Shown here: positions 34,000 to 46,012 of the stretch, piece by piece | Layout of the letters: each line of letters begins with the position of its first letter | How positions within the stretch are numbered: position 1 is the first letter of the stretch | NCBI RefSeq assembly: GCF_033439725.1 | Contig: NW_026944385.1 | Span: 3,691,001-3,755,000, forward strand | DNA: 64,000 nucleotides | Source: Neurospora tetraspora | Lineage: Eukaryota > Ascomycota > Sordariomycetes > Sordariales > Sordariaceae | Direction of reading: 5' to 3' | Notes under the pieces: generated by a model | Seen by the model: the letters and a program-made list of their open reading frames with translations, nothing else | What the model was told of the DNA's origin: nothing | The model's database searches: none | Translations under genes and position numbers: made by a program

Positions 34000-36900
34000 T
34001 CAAAAGTAATTCGCCAAATCAATATGCCCATCCGTCTCCAACAACGGAAACAAATTCAGCGCTCCAAACATCTGATCAGCGTCCGAATCCAGCGATCCGC
34101 CCATGATGGAGAACTCGGGCGTGCGCGGGAGGGACTCGGTCATGCCGAGAAAGGTGGTTGCAGTGGACTCGTGTCCGACAAAGTCGAAGTCATGATTCAT
34201 GTTGTTGAAGCGGTTCCCCCAAAACGAAGATGACGGTGTATGTGCGTGGGCATGGGCATGGTGGTGATGATGATGGTAGGAATTGTGATGATGGTTGTGG
34301 TGGTTGTGGTTGTGGTGGGAGTTGTGGTGCGGGGGATATGATGATGGTTTGGCTTGTTGTTGTTTGTGGGTACTACCGCCACCGCGAAGACTTCCAGGGA
34401 TACCACCGAATTGTCCTCCTACTGAGGGATTGGTGTGTTGGATGCTTCGCTGGTAGTGGGGTTGTTGGTCGTGTTGATGTTGTTGTTGATAAGAATTAGA
34501 GGTGTTGGGATCTTCGTGGTCGTTGTTGTTGGTGGTGTTGTGATTGTGGTTGTCGTCGTTTGTAGTCTCGTCCCCGGAGTCACCACGGGGTATGAGACCG
34601 AATAGTTGAGAAGAGCTTTCCGTTCTTCGAAGCCGGTCTTGCATCTCTCTCTTTTCTAAATAGGCCAAGGCCGTGTTGAGCAGGGACTTGGCGATGAGCG
34701 AGTACTGCACGGCGTGAGCGTCGGCTTCGGCAAAGTACTCCAGCGCGGCGATGGAGGCGCGGCAGTACTTTTCGATGATACGACCGAAGCCTCCTAAGAG
34801 ACCTAGCCCCAAGACAAGCGACGAGGCAAAGAGCCATGACCTAGATGGGGTAAGATACATATAACGGCGAATGATTAAAGGTGGGGGGAAGAAGGCTGCA
34901 AAGTGGAAACTTACACAATCACGGGCGCCCGCCGAGTCATCAAGCCCCTTTGAATGAGATCCTGGATCGGATCGACCATCAAACTGGCAGCATCAATGCA
35001 AGCATCCGCAAGTTTGGACTTGCCGGATGTCACCAGCCCATCTCTTGCCGTAAATGCTTCCGCCGGATACCCCTCCGCCAGCCTTCGCCTCAGTTCAACC
35101 ATGAGGAACGGCCTCGACACTAGAATCACTGCATAATAATACGAGGCAAGCACCTGACAAGCTCCGTTGACCATTGCCCCCGCCGCCGTTAACCCTCCAC
35201 GCTGGTCCGCCCTCGGCAGCGGTGTCTGCCTCGGGCTTGGCCGTGGTCGCTCCTCAATCACGCGCTTCAGCCGCTGCAACCACCTAGCCGACCACTCCCT
35301 CAGCTGCCTCGAGATGCCCTCCGTCAGCTGCGGCGAGATTTTCCGTCTCGAATACACCTCCAACACGATCCCCTCAATGATCAAAAAGATCTGCGCCGAC
35401 CCGTTCAGCAAATAATCACCACTAGCATCCGGATCCGTCTGTTCCCGCCCCTCGCCGTCGACGGCGTGGTACAGCACCGTGCAGTCGACGTCGCTGGTCG
35501 CGGGCGGCCGGCCCATGGACGTGCTAAGAAACAGGTCCACCACCCGCAGGCTCTTCCACAGCCGGTCGCGCTGGCGATGGATCTCAGGACTGAAACGCGC
35601 GTTGACCTCGGTGCGGTGGATGCCGATGCTGAAGGCCGAGCGCGCGGCGATGCCAAAGAAGATGAAGGCCCCGTTGATCTGGCACGCCCCTAGCATGTAG
35701 AGCGTGATGAGCATGAAGCACTGCACCGAGGCTAGGCCGAGGTTGCCAGTTAGGTTGGCAAAGGCGAGGTCGCGGGCGTGGTCGAAGTAGCATTGGGCGG
35801 TGCTTTCGGATTCGGAGAAGGAGGATTCCGGCACTTCTGACGGCTCGGACGGGGAAGGGGATGATTTGGTGTGGGTGTTGGTATTTTTCTTTTGGAAAAG
35901 CAGCCCGATCGCGAGGACGAGATAAAAGACGGCGGAAGTGGCGTCTCCTCCTGGTGGTACGCCTCCACCTCCTCCAGCTCCCATGAACGTCCCCTCCTCG
36001 CTCGCCCCAGTCTCCGCCCCCGTTCCCGTCCTTGACCGACGAAGTTGCACCGCCCAAGAAGCAATATCCTCAATCAACTGCCTCGGTTGCTGCGCCTGAT
36101 CATCAAAGATACCAATGAGTCCCGCCGTGCTCTGAAAGTAGGCAGTAACAACCGACTCAATAATCGACGTTTGGACGGGGGGAGGTCCAGGTCCAAATCC
36201 TCGGCTGCGCCCATCACCACTATAACCAAACCCACCATACCCACCACCATTACCACCACCACCCAGACTGAAGGCAGCAGATGCCCTAGGATGATACGAC
36301 GCATTATTCTCCAAAGCCGAGTACCCGCTATTCTCGGGCGCGAAGGCATCAGGATCAATGCGCGAGGTGATCAGCCTCTGGACGGTGCGGAAGAAGGAGA
36401 GCGGGGCGCAGTCGCCGATGAAGATTAGTTTTCCTTGAGGGTCGACGAGGAGACGGCCTTCGCGGGGAACTTTTATTTCTTCGTTGTGGGCTTCTGCCCC
36501 TGGGCCTGAGCCGGAACCTGAATCTGGTTGCCGTGGTGGTGGTTCCTGTCGTTCTTGTTCATGAGACCCTGACTGTGACTGTGACTCTGACCGTAACTGT
36601 CCGGACCGCGACCCTCCTCCTCCTCCTACGCTGCCAACGCTACCGCCGCCAGGAGCTGCCCCTGGTAAAGACGTGCGGCTTGGAATTTCCGACTCTTTTG
36701 TCACGGCCGGTGGCGTCTGTTTGCTGCTGCTTCTGCTCGAGTTCCTGGCATGTGGAGAGCCCGCTGGCGCTGGATCAAGAGCAGCATCATCGCAATCGTC
36801 CCGTTGCGGTGATGCCGAATGTAGTGCGCCATCTCCATCAAAGCTACCTCTACCACCTCTACTTGTGTGACATGGTTCCTCCTGGGCTCCTCCTCCCTGT

Positions 36901-37124
36901 CTCCCACTCAGCCTAGAAGGGCCGCGCGGCCTTCGCTGTCTTGGAGGTGAGTAAAGGCATAACGAAGGAAGCTTTCGGCTCACACAGTAGCTGCAGGGCT
37001 TTTCGCCGTTGCACTTGACCTTGCGGCGTTTGCACACGTCACAGGCGTTGGCCACGCGCGGGCTGCGCGGGGAGGGAATGAGGCCATGGTCATGTTCACC
37101 TCCAGAGACAGCTCGAGCTTCCAT
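34000..37124 (-). CDS. Zn2Cys6 fungal transcription factor with His-rich tail
   Basis: Binuclear zinc-cluster transcriptional regulator, nuclear. Two exons, 37124-34915 and 34840-34000 (74-nt intron), give 1016 residues. The zinc cluster is at residues 28-56 with spacing C-X2-C-X6-C-X5-C-X2-C-X8-C (starts CDVCKRRKVKC). A long Ser/Gly/Pro-rich region follows, then the fungal-specific transcription factor domain (around INGAFIFFGIAARSAFSIG, RLWKSLRVVDLFLSTSMGRP and TSDVDCT). The C-terminal part has helices (IEKYCRASIAALEYFAEADA) and a low-complexity tail rich in Asn, Gln and especially His (HHHHHHAHAHAH). The GTG codon upstream at 37133 is not used; the ATG at 37124 is the first. I do not recognise which named regulator it is, and no neighbouring gene suggests a target pathway. 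Confidence 0.92.
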
Positions 37125-38184
37125 TGATTCCACGGTCTCGGTCCATTGACGCTTGGGGGTTGTGGCTTTTTGTGTTTGTGCTTGTCGGTGGTCAAGGATG
37201 TTGGTTTTCTAGAAATGGAATTCGAGCGTGCCAACTGCCAAGAATGCGGAGGATAGGTGTAGTGTAAAGAAAAGTAGTTAGCGGGGTACCCAAAGATATG
37301 CTTGGTAGAAGTGCTTGATTCTGATGAAAGAAGAATGTCCTAAAGACCTGGGGGTCTTGGGTTTATACAAACGTCCCGTCGTCCTCAGAATCCCCTCCTT
37401 TCTTAGCAGTCTTTTGCTCCTTCTGTTGCTAGCCACCGTCGTGATGACTTCCTTCTTGATATCAATCGCTACCTTCCCACATTGTGGGGCATATAAGCAG
37501 GTGGGGTCGGCCGTCATGTATTTACTCCTCTTTTAGGGCTACATACTATGTACATAGAGGTACCTGTAATGAGCAACGACATCAAAGTTGCACATAAACC
37601 ACGACACTTCGATGTTTATCGTTTTCTTTGTTCTCTACCTATGACATATGTCTGTCTGTCTACCTATGGGTGCAATCCTAATCGGAAAGCAGAGCAAGTA
37701 GCTATCTAACCGAAGTTCATAGACCCAGCAGATACATTGCCTTTGCTATCTCGTCCCATTACAAACGAACCCCTTTCCGTATCTCTCTTTCAGACAATTC
37801 TTCCTTGACTTTACTAAAGTGTCTCCTAGCGAAAGACAAGTCCAAAAGGACGTGATCTTGTCATTTAGAGCTTGATCAGCCAATTGACCAAGACACAATG
37901 GTTAAATCAAGGACCTCCCCTCTTCCGTTATACCACACACCTTGATCCATATGAACCACCCGGCACAGATACGCCAACCCTTTACCAAAGCCAGCAAACA
38001 AAAGCAAATGCCTTGAAAGCAACCAGGGTATCATGAACTCCAAAGGAAGCCCACACGAACTCCATGCATGCAAACATCCACGCATCCAGCTATCCGATTC
38101 TCCACACAACTCCAACAAATGACAAACCAACCATCAAGCAAAAGCTCACCCTCGCAGGACAAAGTCCAACCTAAACCAACCCCC
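37125..38184. promoter_or_regulatory. Upstream region of the Zn2Cys6 gene
   Basis: This 1.06-kb stretch contains the promoter of the minus-strand transcription factor and the 3' flank of the next gene. A near-palindrome CCCACATTGTGGGG at 37476-37489 adjoins a TATATG element read on the minus strand. No coding frame is convincing. Confidence 0.4.
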
Positions 38185-40608
38185 TCAAAGCATCTTGAAC
38201 AAATCATCAGCATACTTAACGCACAACGCGCCCTTGATCTCCACCGTCTTCTTATCCTTCGCAGCATTCATCTCCGTAGTAAATCCTTTCAGCAACTTAT
38301 CCTGAATCTTGCGAGCCTCCGCAATGGCAGCGCCAGAAGTACCAGCAGCACCAGCAGCTTTAGCACCAGCACCCGCACCCGAAGCCGGCGTCTCACGATG
38401 GTGGCTGCTGAAAGCCCTCTTCCCAAGCTTGGGAAGCGGAATAGGCGTCACACTATGAATCGAACCATTAGGACCGACAGTCGTAGCGCGGACGGAACGA
38501 GCTAGGCGATCACGATGAGCAGACGCCGGGGAAGAATCGGGGCTGTTGCTGCGGTCATTGTGATGATCGGCCTGAGATGTGCCAGAGATCGCGGGCGAAG
38601 AGCTGGCGCTGAGCTTGATGGAAACCTTCTTCAGCGCGTTGAACAGAATGTCCTGGCGGATTGAGGCACGGAGCTCGTTCGCTTGGATACGCTGCTCCAA
38701 GGCGGCGAGGTTCTGCTTGATGGTGAATAGTTCGCCTTGGAAGGTCTCGGAGTGGAAGGAGAGATTGTTGTCAAACTTGACGACTTGTTTGGCAATCGCG
38801 AGGAGGGGGTTGGTGGTCATGGTAGCGGCGACGTTGGAGGCGGTGATTGCGGCGGTGTCCTCCTGCTCGAACTCGGGCTCCTCAGGCTTCGGTTCGGTGG
38901 TAACCTCCTTTGCCTTGCGTCCTTTCTTGGTCACTTTCGCTTCAGATGCGGGCAAAAACTCGGTCGCAGTAGCGGCATTGGTGGCCTGGTCTGCCTCCGT
39001 GGACTGCTGCTCAGTGTCGGCAACATAGATGACGGGAGCGACATCCTCGTCGATCTCGATGACCTGATGCTCCTCAACCTCGGCTTGGGCCTTCTTGCCC
39101 TTACGGCTCTTCTTGGCTTTCTTCTTTTTGACGGTAGAGGCCGGCTCATCAACGATCTCCGTGACCTCATGCTCAGCGGTGAGCTCCTCCACATCCTTGG
39201 GTGCCGAAACAGTCTCAGAAGCGCCGCCGTGCTCGGTTTCATTGAGCTGCTTGTCCAGCTCGACTTGCGTGGTGTCGTCAATTTGCATGGTATCGTCGAC
39301 TTGCGTCATGCCATCAAGATCCATGGTGATCTCGTGCTCCTGCTCAACACTGATCTTCTTGGCCTTCTTCTTTTTGGTTTTCTTCGCTTTCTTAGGGGCG
39401 GAGACGGTGATGGACTCATCGTCGTCCAAGGCGTTGGACTCTTCAAGGCGCCGCTTCTTGTCCTTCTTGGACTTCTTGGTCTTCTTCACAGGACCGTCAG
39501 CGACCGAATCGTCGTGCTGCTCATCCTTGATGATAGTGGTCATCTCAACATCTGACTCTTCACCATTAGCGACGCCTCTTTTGCCGGCCGCAGGGCTGAC
39601 GGCGGCATGCTCCTCCACATCGTGCATCACAGTATCGCCGTGCTCGTCGCCGCTGTCGTTCTTTGACATCACGCGGTTCAGAATCTCGTCAACGTCAGCC
39701 GGAGTGAGCGGATCGTCTTCCGTTCCAGCCCCAGCTCTAAACGGAGTGCCGAGCTTGGGAGCAGCTGGGAAGCCCTTGGTGGTCGGCAACGGGACTGGGG
39801 TGCACTTGTTCGACTTGGAGGGCGAAAAGCGGTTGGGGGACGAGTCAAATTGCATCATCCTGGGCATCGGGCCGGGAGTCTTGGAGTTGAGAGGCGAGGT
39901 GGGAGGGAAGTTCTGGTCGAGAGTCGAGTTCGGGACGGGAGTTAACTTGAACTTCTGTGGCGACCTGGCCTTCATAGTGCTGTTCTTCTCATTTCTAGAG
40001 TTGATGTTGTTGAGCAGCGACATCAGGGCCGTTGGATTCTCGGCGTGGAGTTGGGAGCTCGGAGAGGGTGAAGCGGACCTTTTCGCATGCTCAAAGGGAG
40101 GGTATCGCGGGAGTGGGACGCGACTCTCAGAACGTAGCGGGGCGTTCTCCTTGGTCAATTCGGACTTTGTGGGGACTGGCGACTGCAGAGGAGTTGAAAA
40201 ATGCTCGTCTGCGACAGAGCCCTCGGGTGCGACTGCTTCCTGAAAAACAGTTGCCTTGGGCAGGGTCGGGCTCATAGGCTCCTTCTTGATCCTGACCATC
40301 TCTTCCTCTTGAGGATCAATCTCCTCGACAGTGACAAAGGTCTCATCCTTGGTAGAAAGAGTAGGGCTCTGGCCTTTGACAAAGCCACTCACATCCGAAG
40401 CCTGTTCTCCATCGGCCAGATCGCCTTCCTGGAGCTTGTGAGCCTTGGCCTTCTTCTTACCCTTACTCTTCTTCTTTTTCTTTCCAGAAACGTGGACGCT
40501 CTGGCTCAGCTTGCTGTCGGGGGTAGGCATCTTGTCCTCAGGCGATTTGGCGACCTGCTTCTTCTTCGCAGAACCCTTCAGGTTGAGCCACGGAGGCGCG
40601 TAAGGCAT
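38185..40608 (-). CDS. Lys-rich, largely disordered protein of unknown function
   Basis: A single exon of 807 residues starting at MPYAPPWLNLKGSAKKKQ; I chose the ATG at 40608 because upstream sequence in the same frame is Ser-rich and lacks another ATG. Several Lys clusters (GKKKKKSKGKKKAKAHK, KKTKKSKKDKKRR, KKAKKTKKKKAKK) look like nuclear or nucleolar signals. They alternate with acidic and Pro/Ser-rich segments and repeated TQVDDTMQIDDTTQVE-type motifs. The last ~250 residues are more ordered: a coiled-coil-like helix (LAALEQRIQANELRASIRQD) and a compact end (KIQDKLLKGF…VKYADDLFKML). No known domain is recognised. A nuclear role is an inference from charge only. Confidence 0.85.
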   Translation of the reverse strand: MPYAPPWLNLKGSAKKKQVAKSPEDKMPTPDSKLSQSVHVSGKKKKKSKGKKKAKAHKLQEGDLADGEQASDVSGFVKGQSPTLSTKDETFVTVEEIDPQEEEMVRIKKEPMSPTLPKATVFQEAVAPEGSVADEHFSTPLQSPVPTKSELTKENAPLRSESRVPLPRYPPFEHAKRSASPSPSSQLHAENPTALMSLLNNINSRNEKNSTMKARSPQKFKLTPVPNSTLDQNFPPTSPLNSKTPGPMPRMMQFDSSPNRFSPSKSNKCTPVPLPTTKGFPAAPKLGTPFRAGAGTEDDPLTPADVDEILNRVMSKNDSGDEHGDTVMHDVEEHAAVSPAAGKRGVANGEESDVEMTTIIKDEQHDDSVADGPVKKTKKSKKDKKRRLEESNALDDDESITVSAPKKAKKTKKKKAKKISVEQEHEITMDLDGMTQVDDTMQIDDTTQVELDKQLNETEHGGASETVSAPKDVEELTAEHEVTEIVDEPASTVKKKKAKKSRKGKKAQAEVEEHQVIEIDEDVAPVIYVADTEQQSTEADQATNAATATEFLPASEAKVTKKGRKAKEVTTEPKPEEPEFEQEDTAAITASNVAATMTTNPLLAIAKQVVKFDNNLSFHSETFQGELFTIKQNLAALEQRIQANELRASIRQDILFNALKKVSIKLSASSSPAISGTSQADHHNDRSNSPDSSPASAHRDRLARSVRATTVGPNGSIHSVTPIPLPKLGKRAFSSHHRETPASGAGAGAKAAGAAGTSGAAIAEARKIQDKLLKGFTTEMNAAKDKKTVEIKGALCVKYADDLFKML

Positions 40609-41724
40609 GATGTAAGTCAAGAGTGAGGTCAGCTTGAGGGAGTGACGATTGGGTGATGGTAGGGCGATGGAGAGATGCGCCTGATTCGTGCTTCTCGAGG
40701 CTCTGACGGAATAGTCAACAAGGCTTTGTGAGCAGAGAACCAAGGAGACAATTGACGAGAGAGAAGTTGTGTTGCTGCACTCGGCAAGGTGGTGATGAGG
40801 GAGGTTGATGTTGTGAATAACCCGCGCGGTAGTAGTGATGGGAGAAGATGGGTGATGGAAGGAGTGAAAGTCGGACGAGGTGAAAAGGAGGGGTTGGTCA
40901 AGGCTTGGAATTGAATTCGAAATGGAAGGTCTTGCGTCTCGCAGTGCCGGCCGCGTTGTGTCTGCCTGCTAGTTTTGTGGACCGGTCACTGGCAGACGCT
41001 CTTTCACTTGTCTGTCACATTGAGTTCAGATGGAATTATGGTTGCCGGGTAACGGTGGTGTTCAAGACGGGATGCCTGATAATGGGAGCAGTCCACTTGA
41101 CAGGATATGATAGTCGCTTCTTGGTCAGTCGACGTCACAGCTGCCAGATGTCGATCGTATAACATTGTGTGCATATTACATGGACGATTTGGTCACCGGT
41201 GTTTACTCTGTCCATATTCCCAGCGCATGAAATAAGAATAATCGAAGAGTATACTGTCAAAGTTCCTCACCAGGCCCAGGTAACAATATTGAATTTCCAG
41301 GGTGCGTTCCAGGTTCGCTTACTTTGTGGTTCGAGTTACCTACTTGGATTGCTTTAACTCTGTGTTCTTTAGACATATTACAAGTACACTTGCTATCACT
41401 ATGCACTTTCCCCTGGGACATGATGATTTATATGAAGACTGAATTTTGTATAAGCCAAACCTAGCCCGATCCGCTACCCTAAACGCCTGCAATGATGATA
41501 ACTACAAATGGTATATGTAAACTGCTGATTTGACCTCGGATACAACGCCAACGGTGACCACTCAGCCACCTTTTGCAAAGAGAAAGATAAACGTTTGGTA
41601 CGTTTGTATGTTCCGGGTTCATATGTCCAAACATGCATCAACTATCCAAGTCCTCACCAAGGACGAGATATGCAAAACCGTACCCACATCCAATGACTGG
41701 AGCATCGAAGCAGTTGCCTCCTGC
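40609..41724. other. Intergenic region between two minus-strand genes
   Basis: This 1.1-kb stretch holds the promoter of the Lys-rich protein gene and the 3' flank of the GH76 gene. I see no coding signal. Confidence 0.55.
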
Positions 41725-43265
41725 TTACTGCTTGCGCTCACCTATCCCGGTCGCCAAGAAGAAGTACGTTCCCAGGATAGTGCACACCACAAAGGCGGTA
41801 AGCACTCCTGCGCCGGCCTTGTCTCTCCCTGTAAGCTCTGACATGGACATGATCGTCGCAGGCGTCTCTCCCGCATTGGGGTTACCACGACTCTGACCAC
41901 CGGTGCTGTTGGTGACCAGAGGCTTGATTACATCATGCTGGTAGGTGACCAGATACGTCGAGAAAGCCGCAAGCGCGCTCATCTCCTGACCGGCGGGGCC
42001 GTTGTTCACGTCACCGTCGTACTTTCCGAGGTTCCAACGGTAACCGCATGTGCCGTCAGGCAGGCAGCTGTCGATAACACCCTCGATGTTGGTCTTCAAG
42101 GCCTTGACTATAGGTTCTCGAACAAGATCAGGCGCCATGAGGGCGGCTGTGGCCAAGGAGCGGAGGAGGTAACCCTTGAAGGAATGTTGATCGATGTTGC
42201 AAAGAAGCCTGTCTGTGAGCTCACAGGCGCGTTCAACCATCACACCCTGGGGGAAGAAGAACTCGAGGGTCCGGTTGACGAGTCCGGTAAGGGGCTTTCC
42301 CCATTGTTCAGCATCTTCGGTCTGTAGTGTTGAGGGTATGTTAGCTATCAAGGTCTTGTACGTGGTAGTTGGCGAAGAGCTTACCATGTTGTACATGATG
42401 GCGACACCATGGATTATGATGGCTGCGTTAGCTGACCATTGGACCTTGTTGATGTCTGTGCAGTTATTGGGGACATGACCACCGTCGTAGATGTTCCAGT
42501 TCTTATCGATGTAACCGACGTCCCTGATCCAGTTGAAAGTCTTCTCGGCCCAGTCGGAGTAGGTACGGTTGTTGGTATATCGTGCCAGTCTTGCGCCGAC
42601 GTTGAAGAAACAGGCATTGGCGATAGTATTCTTATAATCATATCCAGCATTGGAGGGGTAGATCTGCCAGCGCAAACCTCCGCCGCATTCGTCGTCGTGG
42701 CGGTCGGGGGCAGCTTGCGTGTTGAAGACGGCCTGGGCCATCTCGAGCCAATCAGCCTCGCCGGGGACCAAGGGGAAGTTGACTTCGGCGGCGAGCATGG
42801 CAGCCATTCCCCAGAAACCCTGATCATCGTTACCGAGAGAGGCAGTCCAGTTGGGCGACATGAAGCTGTTCTGAGGCGCATCGGCTTGGAAGACGAGGGC
42901 TTGCGCGGCTAGGGCGTTGTATGTGTTGTCGCCAGTGTAATGCCAGTAGTCGACGAAGGTCCCCCACATGGCACCAGCCTCCCACCAGTAGTATGATCCG
43001 TCTGGCGGGGGACCAGGAAGAATACCGATGGTTTTTCCAGGTGTATTGCCATTATAGTATGATATCAGGTTCTTTGCGACAGTCTGTGCGGCGGATTTTA
43101 CGGATGCTGTTCTCCGGGATTAGCTACGGATGAAGTCGAGAAAAGAAGAGGAAGTATGTGGTACTGACCAGTGTTGTTCAGGTCAACCTCGAGTGTTCCG
43201 TATACACTGCTAGCGGCAGCGAGCAGCAACGGTGCTACGCCAGTGATCTTGTTGGTAAAAAGCAT
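41725..43265 (-). CDS. DFG5/DCW1-like GH76 endo-1,6-alpha-mannosidase, GPI-anchored
   Basis: Cell-wall enzyme family thought to cleave the GPI glycan and cross-link mannoproteins into the wall. Exons 43265-43169, 43106-42385 and 42321-41725 give 471 residues, the family length. A signal peptide (MLFTNKITGVAPLLLAAASS…) starts the protein. The GH76 motifs are clear: YYWWEAGAMWGTFVDYWHY (about 71-89), the catalytic Asp pair in LGNDDQGFWG (126/127), GGLRWQIYP and YDYKNTIANACFF. The C-terminus has a Ser/Thr/Gly-rich region followed by a hydrophobic segment (GVLTAFVVCTILGTYFFLA), consistent with a GPI-anchor signal. Introns are 62 and 63 nt. Fungi usually have two or more paralogs (DFG5, DCW1); which one this is cannot be decided here. 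Confidence 0.94.
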
Positions 43266-45557
43266 GGCGAGAGTCGAGCTTCTATTCCAATTCCATACAC
43301 GCGTTTGCACAACCAAGAATATGACGCTCCGAATTCGATATTATTGTATGTATGTTTGCGTAGAGAAGTACGTAGATGTCGATTTACAGAAACAAATGCA
43401 TGGGGAAACCGATTTGGTGAGCGAGGGACAAAAGGCAAAGGGGTCCCAGATTGGCGTTCGTCGGGATCGCAGGGAACAAGTTCCAGTTCCCTGTAGCCTT
43501 GTATGGGTTGTGGCCTCCACTCGGTAATTAGATGGCCGTGGTCCGTGGCGGCGGCGGCGATGGCGGCGATGGTGACACGGGCGATTTGACGGCTGAAGAA
43601 GAAAACAACAACAACAACAACCCTTCTCCTCCTCAGCCTTTCCTCCTCCTCCCTCTTGAAGGTTCAAATGTCATCCCCGGGCTGACCTGACGTAAGGAAA
43701 AACCCGTGTTGGATCTGGAGTGCATCGTCAAGGGGCCCAAGGGGGGGCGCTCATACTGGGACGGGATTGGCTGGGATGCTGGTTTGCTAGAGAAAGGAGA
43801 GCGAATTTGGCGACATCAGATACTCCACTCCTGAATGCGTCCAATGAGACAGCCGTACCAAGACAGCGACTGGGGGATCGGACGGATGTAATGCGCCCCA
43901 CTGTAATGTTCTAGGCAAAGCTCTTCCGGGCGGCGTTGGTCGGGTCCCTTGATGTCCCTTTTCGGCCACAGGCTGTTGTGGCCCTTTGTGCATCTGGTCA
44001 TTGGACGACTTCAGATATGTTCATTTTGACGAGAAGTTATCATGGCACCTCAACCCAGACAAAGTTTGGTGAGGTAGTCAATTGAAAATTGAACCTGGAG
44101 CATCAGAGTGCCAGTGCAAACAAGGCCCTACAACACTGTCGCGACTGTCCATCACGTCCATCAAATTCCACTTGTTCGGTTTCAGTTTCCTGTTTGTTTC
44201 TTCCACTTCTTGTGTTAGTCTCTCTGCTGATTGTTGCCTGTTGACGGCCGCCTCTATTTTGCTTACTTCACCCCTTTAGACCCTTTTACGGTTTTACCCC
44301 TCTCCTTCTCTGCGGGAGCCTCGGCCAGGTGCCTGTCTCCAACCCAAGCATGTCGAATGATGCAAGTCAGGGCAAGTGTTCATCGGCCCATGCCTGTTGC
44401 TGCCTTGCTGGGAAATGGGAAATGTTCCGGACCCCACCTCAGACTCCTCCTCAACGTGCGCGACATCGACCAGGCTGGATTCTAGTCAGCTAACCCTGAA
44501 ACTTACTAGCGTCTTCGTATTTCTGACCTTACGGGATCCACTCCTGCTGCTACTCCCGCATTTCTCTCTCTTTTGCCAAGAGAGGCTCCCGTCATCAGCT
44601 TGACGGGCGAGACATCTCTTCATGGTCCGTACTTGTAGTCGCCATGACAGCTTGAAGTAGTGTACATGAACAAAGTCTGGACGAATTTCCGGGGGACATT
44701 GCTCATCGCTCTACTTCTTCAGGCTGTCCTGATACTTGAGGCCATACGAGCGACATTAGCCATATGTATGATCTGATGACGGAGACATGGGCATAGAGTT
44801 ACCGGTACTGGATTCAAAATCGTCAGTGCTGTCCGCGGTTTATACTGAGCATGACAACCTAGCGATCGATGAGTCTTGTCTTCCTACATACAAGTAAAGC
44901 TCGATGGCTGTTATCGATGATTGGGCCGGCGCCACACAAGTTGATGAACGAGTGCCGGATGAACACTCCTCCCGGACATGGTTCTATGAGGAAGAGTTGC
45001 GGAAAATGATGGAAGATTCAAGACAAAGAAAAAGATATATACCTACTCTCTGTCCGTCATCGACAGACTGATGTTGCCGAGTGTCATGCTCCTTTCCATG
45101 TCAACGATTCAGGGATTCAAGTCTACCCCTAACCCTGACACCTGGACTCAGGGGTCGCTCAGGAACCAAACTGAACACTCCCTTATCTTATCGACCATAC
45201 GATACATAAGCAGTCCACCCCACCATGACAGCCCACACCGAGGTGAGCTGCATGGCCTGTGCATAACACCTTCGGCTTCCGGTCGGCTTCCCGTTGCCGG
45301 CCGGCGCGCGCGTCAGTTTCCAATTCCATATTGTCCCCGAACCGCGCCGACTGCCCGTTTTCCCTATCTGCGACTTCAACTTCAAGTCGAGAACCATCTG
45401 CACGACATCCGGATCCGTATCCTTGCTCGGAGACAAGGACCCCACCCGACGATCAACGAATTCCATACCATCCATTGACTCGACCGTTGCCGACATACCT
45501 ACGAGAAACCGTTGTCCGAGTGAAGAACAAACAATACACAAAGAGAACACAGTCAAG
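43266..45557. promoter_or_regulatory. 2.3-kb divergent intergenic region
   Basis: This separates the GH76 gene (-) from COX23 (+). It includes an AAC repeat at about 43603-43623 and a GATATATACC element near 45034 that could be the COX23 TATA region. Frames are short and unconvincing. Confidence 0.5.
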
Positions 45558-46012
45558 ATGGCGCAAGCTGGCAGTGGAGACAAGGAGCCATGGAACGAGG
45601 AGACCAAGAAGAAGTTCGAAGGGTATGTTCATTGGCGGCAGTATGAGTGGGCGGCGTCGACCGCGCAGGCCACATGGGGGAGGGCTGGCTCGGGGGAAGA
45701 AAGAAAAGAACGACAGCTGGCTAACCGGGAAATTGGGAAACATACAGAAAGAGCAGAAGCGAATACCTTGACCCGTGCCAGGAGGCCGCCCAGCGGAGTA
45801 TCCGGTGTCTGCACCGCAACCAAGGAGACCGGACCATGTGCTCGGATTACTTTGAGGCGTATAGGGACTGCAAGAGGCAATGGGTTAGTAGTGTTCCTCT
45901 GCCTGCGGGATTGGAATGCGAGACGAACACAAGATATGCTAACGGGTCTAATGCTGGGATACAGATTGAAAGGAGACGGGAACAGAAGAGGAAGGAGGGT
46001 GCGTTCTTCTGA
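45558..46012 (+). CDS. COX23: Mitochondrial twin-CX9C protein COX23
   Basis: Small intermembrane-space protein needed for copper delivery to, or assembly of, cytochrome c oxidase; twin-CX9C proteins are imported by the Mia40 relay. Three exons, 45558-45622, 45748-45883 and 45965-46012, give 82 residues. Both motifs have exact spacing: [11 protein letters not shown] and [11 protein letters not shown], forming the helical hairpin locked by two disulfides. The preceding SEYLDPC and the following KRQW are typical of COX23 rather than other CX9C proteins. The C-terminus is basic ([12 protein letters not shown]). The ORF is too short and too interrupted to stand out without splicing. Introns are 125 and 81 nt. 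MDM20 follows on the same strand. Confidence 0.93.
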
